Shown here piece after piece: positions 1-9,700 of a stretch of 64,000 bases of DNA. Location: positions 62,001 through 126,000 of the forward strand of contig NZ_PABT01000023.1 in NCBI RefSeq assembly GCF_002699205.1, in the 5' to 3' direction. Numbering within the stretch: the first letter of the stretch is position 1; every line of letters begins with the position of its first letter. Below the pieces are notes generated by a model, which had not been told where the DNA came from, made no database searches, and saw only the letters and a list, made by a program, of their open reading frames with translations. Source of the DNA: Allomuricauda sp. (GTDB lineage: Bacteria; Bacteroidota; Bacteroidia; Flavobacteriales; Flavobacteriaceae). A program made the position numbers and the translations under genes.

Positions 1-408
1 ATCTTTGGCAAGGGTCTCCATTCGGGTTTTATCTCCCAAAATACTTCCTTTGCTCAGTGAACTGGTAGGGTCCACGGCGAGAACGGCCACTTTGTTTCCT
101 TGGTCGGTCAATGTTTTTCCCAAGGTTTCAATAAACGAACTTTTTCCTACGCCGGGCACTCCGGTAATGCCCAGCCGAATACTTTTGTTGGGACGGGCCA
201 AACATTTTTCTATTACGGTATTGGCTTTATCAAAATGGGCGGGTTTGGTGCTCTCCAATAAGGTAATGGCCTTGGCCAACATGGCTTTGTTCCCATCAAA
301 AATACCTTGGGCCAAATCTTCCGCAGAAATCTCTTTCTTTCTAAGGGATTTGATTTTTGAAATGGTATCCGGGTATATTTTGTTTTCTTCTGTCAAGGGT
401 GATTTCAT
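1..408 (-). CDS. meaB: Methylmalonyl-CoA mutase-associated GTPase MeaB/ArgK, N-terminal part (runs off the left edge)
   Basis: Reverse-strand translation starts MKSPLTEENKIYPDTISKIKSLRKK... and contains RLGITGVPGVGKSSFIETLGKTL (P-loop) and VAVLAVDPTSSLSKGSILGDKTRM, typical of MeaB. Missing from the ORF track because it is truncated by the window edge. Confidence 0.93.
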   Translation of the reverse strand, partial: MKSPLTEENKIYPDTISKIKSLRKKEISAEDLAQGIFDGNKAMLAKAITLLESTKPAHFDKANTVIEKCLARPNKSIRLGITGVPGVGKSSFIETLGKTLTDQGNKVAVLAVDPTSSLSKGSILGDKTRMETLAKD

Positions 409-606
409 CTAGATCAACACGAATTTATAAAGATTTTACGGGTTTGTGTGCACTTGGGGTGTATATGGTCACTTTTTCTTTTATCCATTTCACAAAAATT
501 TAATATCCGTATAATCGGACTTCCGCCCACAAATTGGTACCTTATTGGTTGAATGATCGGTTCCTGTCAAGGTGCCGATTTTTATGAACCTATAAACATT
601 TAAAAG

Positions 607-1032
607 ATGAAGACTATTTTTGAGGCCAAGGCCACTAATACGGGAGGAAGAGCTGGACACGTGACAAGTGAGGACGGCGTTTTGGATTTTGACATCAGTA
701 TGCCGAATTCCAAAGGAAAGCCAGACCCAAAGTCCACAAATCCTGAAGAACTTTTCGCCGCAGCCTACTCCACCTGTTACGCTGGGGCCGTGGAAGCTGT
801 AGCCAAGAGTCACAATGTGGAGGATCTTGGAGATTTCAGCGTAACGGCCATTGTGGCGTTTAATAAAGAGGAGGAAGGCTTTTTCTTGGAAGTGACCTTG
901 GATACCTATTTGCCCACGGTAACTAAGGAAATGGGGGAAACCATAATCAAGGAAGCTCACGAAATGTGCCCTTATAGCAAGGCCACACGTGACAATATTA
1001 CTGTACACCTGAATCTATTGATGGACGAGTAA
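607..1032 (+). CDS. ohr: Organic hydroperoxide resistance protein, OsmC/Ohr family
   Basis: 141 aa; STCYAGAVEAVA and EMCPYSKATRDN redox cysteine motifs of Ohr. Confidence 0.93.
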   Translation: MKTIFEAKATNTGGRAGHVTSEDGVLDFDISMPNSKGKPDPKSTNPEELFAAAYSTCYAGAVEAVAKSHNVEDLGDFSVTAIVAFNKEEEGFFLEVTLDTYLPTVTKEMGETIIKEAHEMCPYSKATRDNITVHLNLLMDE

Positions 1033-1054
1033 AACACATAACTTTTTAATAATG

Positions 1055-1087
1055 AGCCCCGTTGATGACCATCAACGGGGCTTTTTT
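1055..1087 (+). terminator. Intrinsic terminator of the ohr gene
   Basis: Perfect 12-bp stem AGCCCCGTTGAT-GACC-ATCAACGGGGCT followed by TTTTTT. Confidence 0.92.
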
Positions 1088-1123
1088 GTTAAAAATGAGC
1101 TAAAAACAACCTAATTTGCAACG

Positions 1124-1720
1124 TTGCAGTATTTGCATCGTCCTTACTACGGAACAACTAAAGAACCAGACATAGAACCGACTGTGCTCCATATTGAGCT
1201 TGTAGAAAAGTGCAAGGCGAACGACCGTCAGGCGCAAATGAAACTGTATCGTCAGTATTGCGATGGCATGTTCTGTGTAGCTATGCGATTTCTCAAAAAT
1301 GCGGATGATGCGGAAGATGTCCTACAGGATTCATTTATAAAAGCCTTTCAGCGTATAGGACAGTTTCAAGGAGAAGTAACATTTGGGGCTTGGTTGAAAC
1401 GAATCGTGGTGAACCGGTGTATTGATTTTTTAAAATCAAAACATCAGCAAACGGTGGAATTGAAGGAAAGTTATCTACATGTGACGGAGGAGCATGATTG
1501 GTCGGTGGAAGAGGGGATTTCCGTTGCACAAGTGAAGGAAGCCATTGAAGAACTTCCACAAAAATATAGATATGTGGTGCAATTGTTCTTGGTCGAAGGG
1601 TATGATCATGCGGAAATAGCAGAAATTTTGGGTATAACGGAAACCGCATCCAGAACCCGGCTGCTTAGAGGAAAAGCCCAATTAAAAGAAAAATTAAAGG
1701 ATATAGCTTATGGCACGTGA
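1124..1720 (+). CDS. ECF RNA polymerase sigma factor (TTG start)
   Basis: Sigma70 region 2 (ADDAEDVLQDSFIKAFQRIGQFQGEVTFGAWLKRIVVNRCIDFLK) and region 4 (LPQKYRYVVQLFLVEGYDHAEIAEILGITETASRTRLLRGKAQL). Confidence 0.93.
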   Translation: MQYLHRPYYGTTKEPDIEPTVLHIELVEKCKANDRQAQMKLYRQYCDGMFCVAMRFLKNADDAEDVLQDSFIKAFQRIGQFQGEVTFGAWLKRIVVNRCIDFLKSKHQQTVELKESYLHVTEEHDWSVEEGISVAQVKEAIEELPQKYRYVVQLFLVEGYDHAEIAEILGITETASRTRLLRGKAQLKEKLKDIAYGT

Positions 1721-2312
1721 TCTCAGGAAATTGTTTGAAAAGGAAAGGGAGCAAAAACGCTACAACATGAAGGATGGTCATGAGGACCGTTTTTTAGCCA
1801 AGCTGGAGGCCGAGTTGCCCAATGATCCTCCTAAGAGAAAAATCTTTTCCCTTTGGATGCAAATTGCCGCATCTGTTGTGGTGGCTGTGGGACTGTCTTT
1901 TTATTATTTCAACAGCAATGAAAATACGACAAGTCCCAATGGAAAGGTGACGGTTGTGGACAATGATAATCCGAATGGTGATGTTCAGGGCATTTCATTA
2001 GGGGATTTATCCCCGGATCTTAAAAAGATTGAGACCTATTATATCACCACTATCAATCTTCAGTTGGCCGAATTGGCCGACGACCCTGTAAATAAGGATC
2101 TTGTGGACAGTTACATGGAAAGGTTGGCCGAACTGAACAAGGAATATCATAGGCTGAACCAAGAGCTGAACGAATTGGGTCCAAACGATCAAACCATAAG
2201 TGCCTTGATCAATAACCTACAGCTGAGGTTGCAGTTATTGCAAAAGTTGAAAACAAAGTTGAATCAATTAAAATCATCAAAAAATGAACAGGAATCATCA
2301 AATATTGTGTAG
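1710..2312 (+). CDS. Putative anti-sigma factor / membrane protein partner of the ECF sigma
   Basis: Overlaps the sigma gene by 11 nt; cytoplasmic N-terminus, single TM (FSLWMQIAASVVVAVGLSFYYF), coiled-coil extracytoplasmic part. Confidence 0.7.
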   Translation: MARDLRKLFEKEREQKRYNMKDGHEDRFLAKLEAELPNDPPKRKIFSLWMQIAASVVVAVGLSFYYFNSNENTTSPNGKVTVVDNDNPNGDVQGISLGDLSPDLKKIETYYITTINLQLAELADDPVNKDLVDSYMERLAELNKEYHRLNQELNELGPNDQTISALINNLQLRLQLLQKLKTKLNQLKSSKNEQESSNIV

Positions 2313-3744
2313 CGGATTGCTCCTGTTGCTGGTAGGGTTTACTTGCCACGCACAGGAGAGGTCCAAAACCTACAAGGAAACCTTTAATGTGAACAAGGAT
2401 ACGGAATTGAATGTCAATACCAGTTATTCCGATATTGAATTCGAGGCTTGGGACAAGGACCAAGTAGAGATTACCGCAGTGGTTGAACTGGAAGGGGTGG
2501 ATGAAGCGGAAGCTGATGCTTATTTTGAAAGGGATCTGGTCAAAATTATGGGCAATAGCAAGGAAATCGAAGTGAGCACAGAAGGTGCTGGACCTAATTA
2601 TACATTCGATTTTCAAGGATTTAATATTGATATCCCCGAAATGCCCTCGGTTGCAGAAATTATTGCAAATGTAGAGATACCAGAAATACCAGAAGTTGTA
2701 TTTCCTGAAATAGCGGTTATGCCCTCAATGCCACCAATGCCCCCGCTCCCCCCAATAGAATTTGATTACGATGCCTATAAAAAGGATGGCGACAAGTACA
2801 TGAAAGAGTGGAAGAAGGAGTTTGATAAAACTTTTGATAAAGAATATAGGAAGCGTTTTGAGGAATGGGGAAAACGTATGGATGAAATGGCCAAAGAAAG
2901 AGAGGCTAGAAGAGCAGAATTGATGGAGGAGAGAAACCAACTCAAGGAAGAGCGGGAAAAGGTACGGGAAGAAATGAACGAAAGATTAAGAGAGCAGCGG
3001 GAAGAACTTCGAGAACAACGGGAAGAACTTAGGAACGAACAGGCTGAACTTAGGGAACAGCTACGGGAAGAAGCTAGGACGATCCACGGAAGTCCCAACG
3101 TGTTCTATTTTTCTTCCGATGGTCAGCATAAAGAGTATAAGGTCAAAAAACGAATCATTATTAAAATGCCGAAGTACATTAAACTTAATATGAATGTGAG
3201 GCATGGCAAGGTGAAACTTGCCGAAAACACCAAGAACATCAATGCAAGCTTGTCCTATGCAAGCTTGCTTGCTTCTACCATTGATGGTGCCACTACGGAT
3301 ATTCGGGTGTCCTACTCTCCCGTGACAGTGCAAAACTGGAATTACGGTAAGCTTAGTGTAGATTATTCCGATAACATCAATTTAAAAGAGGTGAAAGAAT
3401 TAAAACTGAATTCGGTATCCTCCAATGTGGTCATAGGCCATTTGGCCGGCAAGGTCGCCGTTGTCAATGATTTTGGGGCATTGAGCATCCATGAAGTTTC
3501 CAATAATTTCAATACCATAGATGTTTCCATGGAGAATGGGGAGTTGAATTGCAAATTGCCCGAATCGCCTTTTGCGATTTCTGTACATGAGACCACTTCT
3601 GATTTTACCTATCCAGAAGCATTGAAATTGGTGTCCACCAAAAAAGGTGGTACCAATATCCATACGGGGTACCATATCAGTAAGAATGATGGGAAAACCA
3701 TCACTATCAATTCCAAATATAGCGAGGTGGTTCTAAAGGACTGA
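2284..3744 (+). CDS. DUF4097-like exported protein with long charged coiled-coil insertion
   Basis: Signal peptide (MNRNHQILCSGLLLLLVGFTCHAQ), beta-rich C-terminus typical of DUF4097-type adhesin-like proteins, E/R/K-rich heptad segment; overlaps the upstream gene by 29 nt. Confidence 0.65.
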   Translation: MNRNHQILCSGLLLLLVGFTCHAQERSKTYKETFNVNKDTELNVNTSYSDIEFEAWDKDQVEITAVVELEGVDEAEADAYFERDLVKIMGNSKEIEVSTEGAGPNYTFDFQGFNIDIPEMPSVAEIIANVEIPEIPEVVFPEIAVMPSMPPMPPLPPIEFDYDAYKKDGDKYMKEWKKEFDKTFDKEYRKRFEEWGKRMDEMAKEREARRAELMEERNQLKEEREKVREEMNERLREQREELREQREELRNEQAELREQLREEARTIHGSPNVFYFSSDGQHKEYKVKKRIIIKMPKYIKLNMNVRHGKVKLAENTKNINASLSYASLLASTIDGATTDIRVSYSPVTVQNWNYGKLSVDYSDNINLKEVKELKLNSVSSNVVIGHLAGKVAVVNDFGALSIHEVSNNFNTIDVSMENGELNCKLPESPFAISVHETTSDFTYPEALKLVSTKKGGTNIHTGYHISKNDGKTITINSKYSEVVLKD

Positions 3745-3837
3745 TCTTGACACCGTCCCAAAGAACCACTTCAATTCATTCCATACACCTTCTTCCTCCA
3801 AGGACAAACCTACATTACCTTTCACTATTTTATTCAA
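3733..3837 (-). CDS. Candidate 34-aa small ORF (TTG start) overlapping the msrA 3' end
   Basis: Reverse-strand translation (M)NKIVKGNVGLSLEEEGVWNELKWFFGTVSRSVL*; protein-like composition in an otherwise unexplained gap; AAGGA upstream of the TTG. Confidence 0.35.
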   Translation of the reverse strand: MNKIVKGNVGLSLEEEGVWNELKWFFGTVSRSVL

Positions 3838-4520
3838 TGTACATTTTCCTTCAGATAGGACTTGAAGTTCTTTTTAAAACTATTTAATCTGGGAATGGAA
3901 ACATTTCTGATATAACTGTTGTTTGGATTCCGTTTTTCGTAATCCTGATGGTATTCCTCCGCCATATAAAACTTTTCAAAGGGTTTTACCTCTGTAACAA
4001 TGGGGCGGTCACCATAAACGTTTTCAGTTTCTAATTTGTCAATGTAGTCCTGGATAATATTTTTTTCCCCATCGGTTTTATAAAATGCGATGGAACGGTA
4101 TTGTGCGCCACGGTCTGGTCCCTGTCTGTTTAGCGTGGTTGGGTCATGGGAACCAAAAAATACCTGCACCAACTGGGTGAACGATATGACATTGGGGTCA
4201 TAATGCACTTCAACAGCTTCTGCATGGTGGGTTTTGCCATAAGAAACCTGTTCATAGGTCGGATTTTTCTCCGTGCCCCCAGAATACCCGGAATATACTT
4301 CCTTTACACCCTTTACGCTTTCAAAAATAGCCTCCACACACCAAAAACATCCACTGGCAAAGTAGGCTGTCTCATATTCCTGAAGTTGATCAGCAGTTGG
4401 TTTGATGACCAAACTGTTTTCCAACTGTTCCTTATGGGTAATATCTTGTTTATCCGATTTGTTTTTGGGTTGGCAACTTATGGTTGTCAACAAGAGTAGT
4501 ATTAAAGTTGAAATTCTCAC
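3834..4520 (-). CDS. msrA: Peptide-methionine (S)-S-oxide reductase MsrA (lipoprotein form)
   Basis: AYFASGCFWCVEAIFESVKGVKEVYSGYSGG active-site motif; lipobox-like LLLTTISC at N-terminus. Confidence 0.95.
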   Translation of the reverse strand: MRISTLILLLLTTISCQPKNKSDKQDITHKEQLENSLVIKPTADQLQEYETAYFASGCFWCVEAIFESVKGVKEVYSGYSGGTEKNPTYEQVSYGKTHHAEAVEVHYDPNVISFTQLVQVFFGSHDPTTLNRQGPDRGAQYRSIAFYKTDGEKNIIQDYIDKLETENVYGDRPIVTEVKPFEKFYMAEEYHQDYEKRNPNNSYIRNVSIPRLNSFKKNFKSYLKENVH

Positions 4521-4778
4521 GGCGTTCCTTTTTTTAGTTTGTTGTAATAAGATACCAAGAATTACTTGGATGGTCGTTAAAAAATGTTAATCATCCACCT
4601 TATGGTACTTATGATACTTCTCTCTATAAAGTCGACACTTGTCGAACAACGTTGTTTTTTCCTACACTTACTTGTGAAGGTATAATCTTTTTCCTATAAC
4701 AAATATCTAGTTCTTAAGTATTTACAAATACCCTACAAGGGTGATGATCGATGAAATGCACATGCGTTCGGTATGTTG

Positions 4779-4903
4779 TTTTTGACCCAGAAAACGTTCG
4801 TCGACGATAAAAAACACTTTACCCGAAAAAAAAATATTCACCGACAGAAAAGTGTCATTGGGCGATGGAAATTCATTTGAGCTTGTTGTTGGAGGTAATT
4901 TTA
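4779..4903 (+). promoter_or_regulatory. Phased repeat array plus promoter upstream of the 78-aa exported protein gene
   Basis: Repeated CGA-centred motif (TTTTTGACCCAGAAAA; TTCGTCGACGATAAAA; TTTACCCGAAAAAA; TTCACCGACAGAAAA; TTGGGCGATGGAAA) with core starts 4783, 4802, 4824, 4842, 4863, then TTTG (4876-4879)-N16-TAATTTTA (4896-4903), close to the Bacteroidota -33/-7 consensus. Confidence 0.5.
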
Positions 4904-4923
4904 CATCGTAAACAAAAAGAAAA

Positions 4924-5160
4924 ATGAAGACAATTTTCACCATCATCGCAATCACTTTTTTAGGAACTATGGCTTCTGCACAAAATATTTCCAAAGAAGC
5001 TAAAGTAGATACCACTACTAGAGGTGTTGAATTGAAAATTGAAATCGACCAAACGATTCTTAAGGATAGAAAAATGGTAAGGTTGTACAAGTTTAAAAAC
5101 TCTAGAATCAAAAAGGAGCTTTCTTTTACAACCAAAAAGAGCAAAGCTAAATTGGCTTAA
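4924..5160 (+). CDS. Small exported basic protein of unknown function
   Basis: 78 aa with signal peptide MKTIFTIIAITFLGTMASAQ and Lys/Arg-rich mature part. Confidence 0.7.
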   Translation: MKTIFTIIAITFLGTMASAQNISKEAKVDTTTRGVELKIEIDQTILKDRKMVRLYKFKNSRIKKELSFTTKKSKAKLA

Positions 5161-5165
5161 TTGTA

Positions 5166-5258
5166 ATGTTAGGGTTTATAATTCCTTTCGCATTGTTTCT
5201 TGGCGTTTCGTTTGTTCTGGCAAATATTGCCTTTTCCCTAAGGGAAAGAAAACCTTGA
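5166..5258 (+). CDS. Candidate 30-aa single-TM membrane peptide
   Basis: MLGFIIPFALFLGVSFVLANIAFSLRERKP* starts 5 nt after the upstream stop codon; positive-inside C-terminus; followed by a terminator at 5292. Confidence 0.5.
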   Translation: MLGFIIPFALFLGVSFVLANIAFSLRERKP

Positions 5259-5291
5259 AAGTTTAAGTTTATATTGGGATAATATGGATGA

Positions 5292-5319
5292 GGTCGGTGT
5301 TACACCGGCCTTTCTTTTT
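5292..5319 (+). terminator. Intrinsic terminator of the small exported protein unit
   Basis: GGTCGGTG-TTA-CACCGGCC hairpin (one G.U) followed by a T-rich tract. Confidence 0.8.
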
Positions 5320-5338
5320 GTTTATGGATGATATTTAC

Positions 5339-6568
5339 TTATTGATCTACCGAATTGAACTGCTCAATGACCTCTTCAAACTCTATGGTGTAGTGTGTCC
5401 CTTTTTTAGAATAATCCCTAGTAATGGAACCTCTAAGTTGACGGGTCAGGTTGTAAATTAATTTTAACCCCAGAGAATTGGAAGTCTTAGGGTTTATTTC
5501 CTCAGAATATCCGATACCATTATCACCCAGGTACATTTTATAGCGATTCTCACCAATTTTATCCACAGAGACGTGAATTTCACCATCACGAACCTCGGCG
5601 ATACCATATTTTAAGGCGTTGGTGATGGTCTCATTGATGATAAGCCCCAATGGAATCACAGTATCGATACTGAGTTTATAATTTTTTATGTCCAAGTTCA
5701 CTTTCACATCATAACCACTACCCTTGACCGATCTCACCAGATAATCACAAAGTTCCTGTACATAGGGCTCAAGCTCTATTTTTGATAGATAATCGTCTCT
5801 CTTGTAGAGCATCTCATGTACCATGGCCATGGAAACCACACGGTTTTGACTACTTTTTATGATACTGCTGATCTTGCTGTCGTCGATTGCCCTGGATTGC
5901 AAGCTAAGGAGGCTTGAAACGGTCTGTAGGTTATTTTTCACCCTGTGGTGCACTTCTTTTAGCAGGGTTTCCTTTTCTTCGATGCGTTCCTGTATCTCGT
6001 TGCGGGATTTGTATAATCTATGATGGGCCCTTAACAGGTTCTTGCCGAAAACCCCACCCAAAAGATAAACTGCAAAAACAGTACTCAAATAAGCAAACCA
6101 GCTTCTTGACTCCAAGGGGACGGTATTCTCCGAAATTCTAAAATCCCCCATATCATAAAGAAAAAGTAAGGTCAGTACAGCCAAATTTACAATAAGGTAC
6201 AGTTGGCCAAAGACTTTGGTGGTGACATAACCTGCAAAAACAATAATGGCGAGCACAAATATAAAGGGGCTTTGGATGCCTCCACTGTACAGGGTTATGA
6301 TAATGGCCCCTATCATGGAGAGGATGGAAGTCAAGTTATAGGTGAGCACCAACTTTTTATGTTGTTGATACAGCAGCGTGTTCATTAGATTGATGATGGC
6401 GTAACCCAAAAAGGTAAAGGCTATGGGACCCTTTATATCCAAAAAGAAAAAGCAGACCAATCCAAAAATGGCAGCAAAGAAGGATGAATTGTAATTTACC
6501 TTAAGTATCAAATCAATTTTATCTTGTAATCTATATGTATCCTTATTAGGAATTTTCATATGCTGCAC
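5339..6568 (-). CDS. Membrane sensor histidine kinase, HisKA_2 family
   Basis: Six-TM-like N-terminus; LLKEVHHRVKNNLQTVSSLLSLQSRAI (HisKA_2 H-box), PLGLIINETITNALKYG N-box, LGDNGIGY G-box. Confidence 0.92.
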   Translation of the reverse strand: MQHMKIPNKDTYRLQDKIDLILKVNYNSSFFAAIFGLVCFFFLDIKGPIAFTFLGYAIINLMNTLLYQQHKKLVLTYNLTSILSMIGAIIITLYSGGIQSPFIFVLAIIVFAGYVTTKVFGQLYLIVNLAVLTLLFLYDMGDFRISENTVPLESRSWFAYLSTVFAVYLLGGVFGKNLLRAHHRLYKSRNEIQERIEEKETLLKEVHHRVKNNLQTVSSLLSLQSRAIDDSKISSIIKSSQNRVVSMAMVHEMLYKRDDYLSKIELEPYVQELCDYLVRSVKGSGYDVKVNLDIKNYKLSIDTVIPLGLIINETITNALKYGIAEVRDGEIHVSVDKIGENRYKMYLGDNGIGYSEEINPKTSNSLGLKLIYNLTRQLRGSITRDYSKKGTHYTIEFEEVIEQFNSVDQ

Positions 6569-6663
6569 GTGAATGTCCCTCTATCACATAAAAGTTTGAT
6601 ACTTTGTACTAGAGTAGCTTAATGGGGTGTTTAAAGCTGTAAATCTAATTATGTTTTTGATAT

Positions 6664-6696
6664 AAAAAAAGTGACAGCTTTAATAACTGCCACTTT
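6664..6696 (-). terminator. Terminator downstream of secA
   Basis: On the minus strand AAAGTGGCAG...CTGTCACTTT hairpin followed by TTTTTTT. Confidence 0.75.
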
Positions 6697-6718
6697 ATAA
6701 GTTTTGTTTGATATGTTT

Positions 6719-9700
6719 TTAGTCATTGACCAAAACCCATTCTCCTTTATCTATCAGGGGTTCAGCTTGTTTGTATTTTACCGTTTTGCTTTCTCCTGAC
6801 ATTACATTTTTAATGGTGACCCTTTCGTTTCGGCCAATTTTCGGCTTTTCACGAACGATGGTCTCGGTTACCTGTGGTCTTTGACCTTGGGTTTGTCCAG
6901 CAGCCCTGTTCTGAGCGGCCAATTCATCGCTGTTGGGAATTTCTTCTTTTGAAGTTTGAAGTTTTTCCTTTGGCCTACGCACGTTGCGTGCTTCTTGGAT
7001 TTGAGCTGTGTTCTCTGATGGCAGTTCTCCTTTGAACAAGAAGGATATTACTTCCTTGTTGACCTTGTCCATCATCTCCTTAAAAAGTTCGAAGGCCTCG
7101 AACTTATAGATCAATAATGGGTCTTTTTGTTCGTGGACCGCCAATTGGACGGACTGTTTCAATTCGTCCATTTTACGTAAGTGCGTTTTCCAAGAATCAT
7201 CAATGATGGCCAGGGTAATGTTCTTTTCAAAATCTGTGATCAGTTGCTTTCCATCACTGTTGTACGCTTTTTCAAGATTGGTTACTACATTCAGTGATTT
7301 GATGCCATCCGTAAAAGGAACAACAATACGCTCAAATTTATTGGCCTCATCCTCATATACTTTTTTAATGACCTGGAATGCTATCGTGGCACTTCGCTCC
7401 ATTTTCTGTTTATAGAAATCGTATGCCTCCTTATAAATGGTGTTGGCGATTTCCTGGAAGCTCATTTTCTTGAAATCATCTTCGCTTATCGGAGAGGTAA
7501 TGGAGAAGTATTTGATGAGCTCGAACTCAAAGTTCTTGAAATCATCGGCCATTTTATTGGTTTCGGCAATGGCTTCACAGGTATCATAGATCATATTTGC
7601 AATGTCCACTTTTAACCGTTCACCTTGCAAAGCGTGCCTTCTTCTTTTGTAGATCACCTCACGTTGGGCGTTCATCACATCATCATACTCCAATAATCGC
7701 TTACGGATACCAAAGTTATTTTCCTCTACCTTTTTCTGTGCACGTTCTATGGATTTGGTCATCATGGAATGTTGGATCACCTCGCCATCTTCCAATCCCA
7801 TACGGTCCATCATTTTGGCCACACGGTCAGATCCGAACAAACGCATCAGGTTATCTTCCAAAGAAACATAGAACTGTGAGCTACCTGGATCTCCTTGACG
7901 CCCGGCACGACCTCTCAGCTGTCTGTCCACACGTCTGGAATCGTGACGCTCCGTACCAATAATTGCCAAACCTCCGGCTTTCTTAACCTCTTCGGACAAT
8001 TTAATATCGGTACCCCTACCTGCCATGTTGGTAGCAATGGTCACTACGCCAGGTTTACCTGCTTCGGCCACAATATCTGCTTCTTTTTTATGGAGCTTCG
8101 CGTTCAATACGTTGTGCGGAACCTTGCGAACACTCAATAATTTGGACAGCAATTCCGAAATTTCAACGGATGTGGTACCGATCAATACAGGTCTTCCAGC
8201 TTGCGATAGTTTGGTGACCTCCTCTATAATGGCGTTATATTTTTCACGTTTGGTCTTGTAGATCAAATCATGTCTGTCATCACGGGCAATGGGTTTATTG
8301 GTCGGGATTTCCATGACATCCAACTTGTAGATTTCCCAAAATTCCCCTGCTTCCGTAACTGCTGTACCTGTCATACCGGACAGCTTTTTGTACATTCTAA
8401 AGTAATTTTGGAGCGTGATGGTCGCAAAAGTCTGCGTCATGGCCTCGATTTTCACGTTCTCCTTGGCCTCAATGGCTTGGTGGAGACCGTCAGAATATCT
8501 ACGACCGTCCATAATACGACCTGTTTGCTCATCCACGATCATCACCTTGTTGTCCATCACCACATATTCCACATCTTTCTCAAAAAGGGTATAGGCCTTC
8601 AGCAATTGGGTCAAGGTATGGATGCGCTCACTCTTCACGGCAAATTCCTTAAAGAGTTCTTCCTTGAGTTCCGCTTCTTTTTCAATATCCAGATCTTGGT
8701 TCTCGATTTTGGCTATTTCACTTCCAATGTCGGGCATTACAAAAAAATCTTTGTCCTGATCTTTTGAGATATAATCCACTCCCTTGTCGGTAAGCTCGAT
8801 CTGGTTGTTTTTTTCATCGATTACGAACAATAGGTCCTCGTCCACTTTGGGCATTTCCCTATTGTTGTCCTGCATGTAATAGTTTTCGGTTTTTTGAAGC
8901 AATTGCTTAACCCCTTCTTCACTCAAAAATTTAATGAGCGCCTTGTTTTTTGGCAGTCCACGGTGAACTCGCAACAATAGGAAGCCACCTTCTTTGGTAT
9001 TTCCTTCTTTAATTAATTTTTTGGCCTCGGCCAATACACCTGTTAAATGCTGGCGTTGTTTTTGTACAATGTCGGCAACCTGTGGTTTTAGCTCATTGAA
9101 CTCGTGGCGATCTCCTTCTGGGACAGGTCCAGAGATAATCAATGGTGTACGGGCATCATCGATAAGCACGGAATCCACTTCATCCACAATGGCGTAATGG
9201 TGCGGGCGCTGTACCAGATCATCGGGTGTGTGCGCCATGTTGTCCCGCAAATAATCAAAACCAAACTCGTTATTGGTTCCGTAGGTAATATCGGCATTGT
9301 ATGCGGCCCTTCTACCATCAGAGTTGGGTCTGTGCTTATCAATACAATCCACAGTTAGCCCATGAAATTCAAATATAGGTGCCATCCAGGCACTATCCCT
9401 TTTGGCAAGATAATCGTTGACGGTTACCAAGTGGGCACCTTTTCCTGCCAATGCATTAAGGTAGAGTGGGAGAGTGGCCACCAATGTTTTACCTTCCCCC
9501 GTTTGCATTTCGGCAATTTTACCTTGGTGCAGGGCAATACCTCCGATAAGCTGCACATCATAGTGCACCATGTCCCAAGTCACCTCTTTGCCGGCCGCAT
9601 CCCAAGAGTTTTTCCAAATGGCTTTGTCACCTTCCAAGGAAACATAGTCCTTCTCGCCAGAGAGCATTCTGTCAAATTCGCTTGCTGTAACGGTAAGGGT

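Noticed and set aside
541-600. Possible leader hairpin upstream of ohr (ATCGG...CCGATTTTT)
   Set aside because: Only a 5-bp stem with an 18-nt loop; insufficient to call an attenuator.
490-1008. 172-aa minus ORF over ohr
   Set aside because: Antisense to a clear Ohr protein and extends into the promoter region; no homology pattern.
4645-4660. AACAACGTTGTT palindrome followed by T-tract as a terminator
   Set aside because: The 12-bp palindrome has no loop, so it cannot form a stable terminator hairpin; could be a protein-binding site but no further support.
8270-8767. 165-aa + ORF (and other + ORFs) over secA
   Set aside because: Antisense shadows of the SecA reading frame; low-complexity H/V/F-rich translations.
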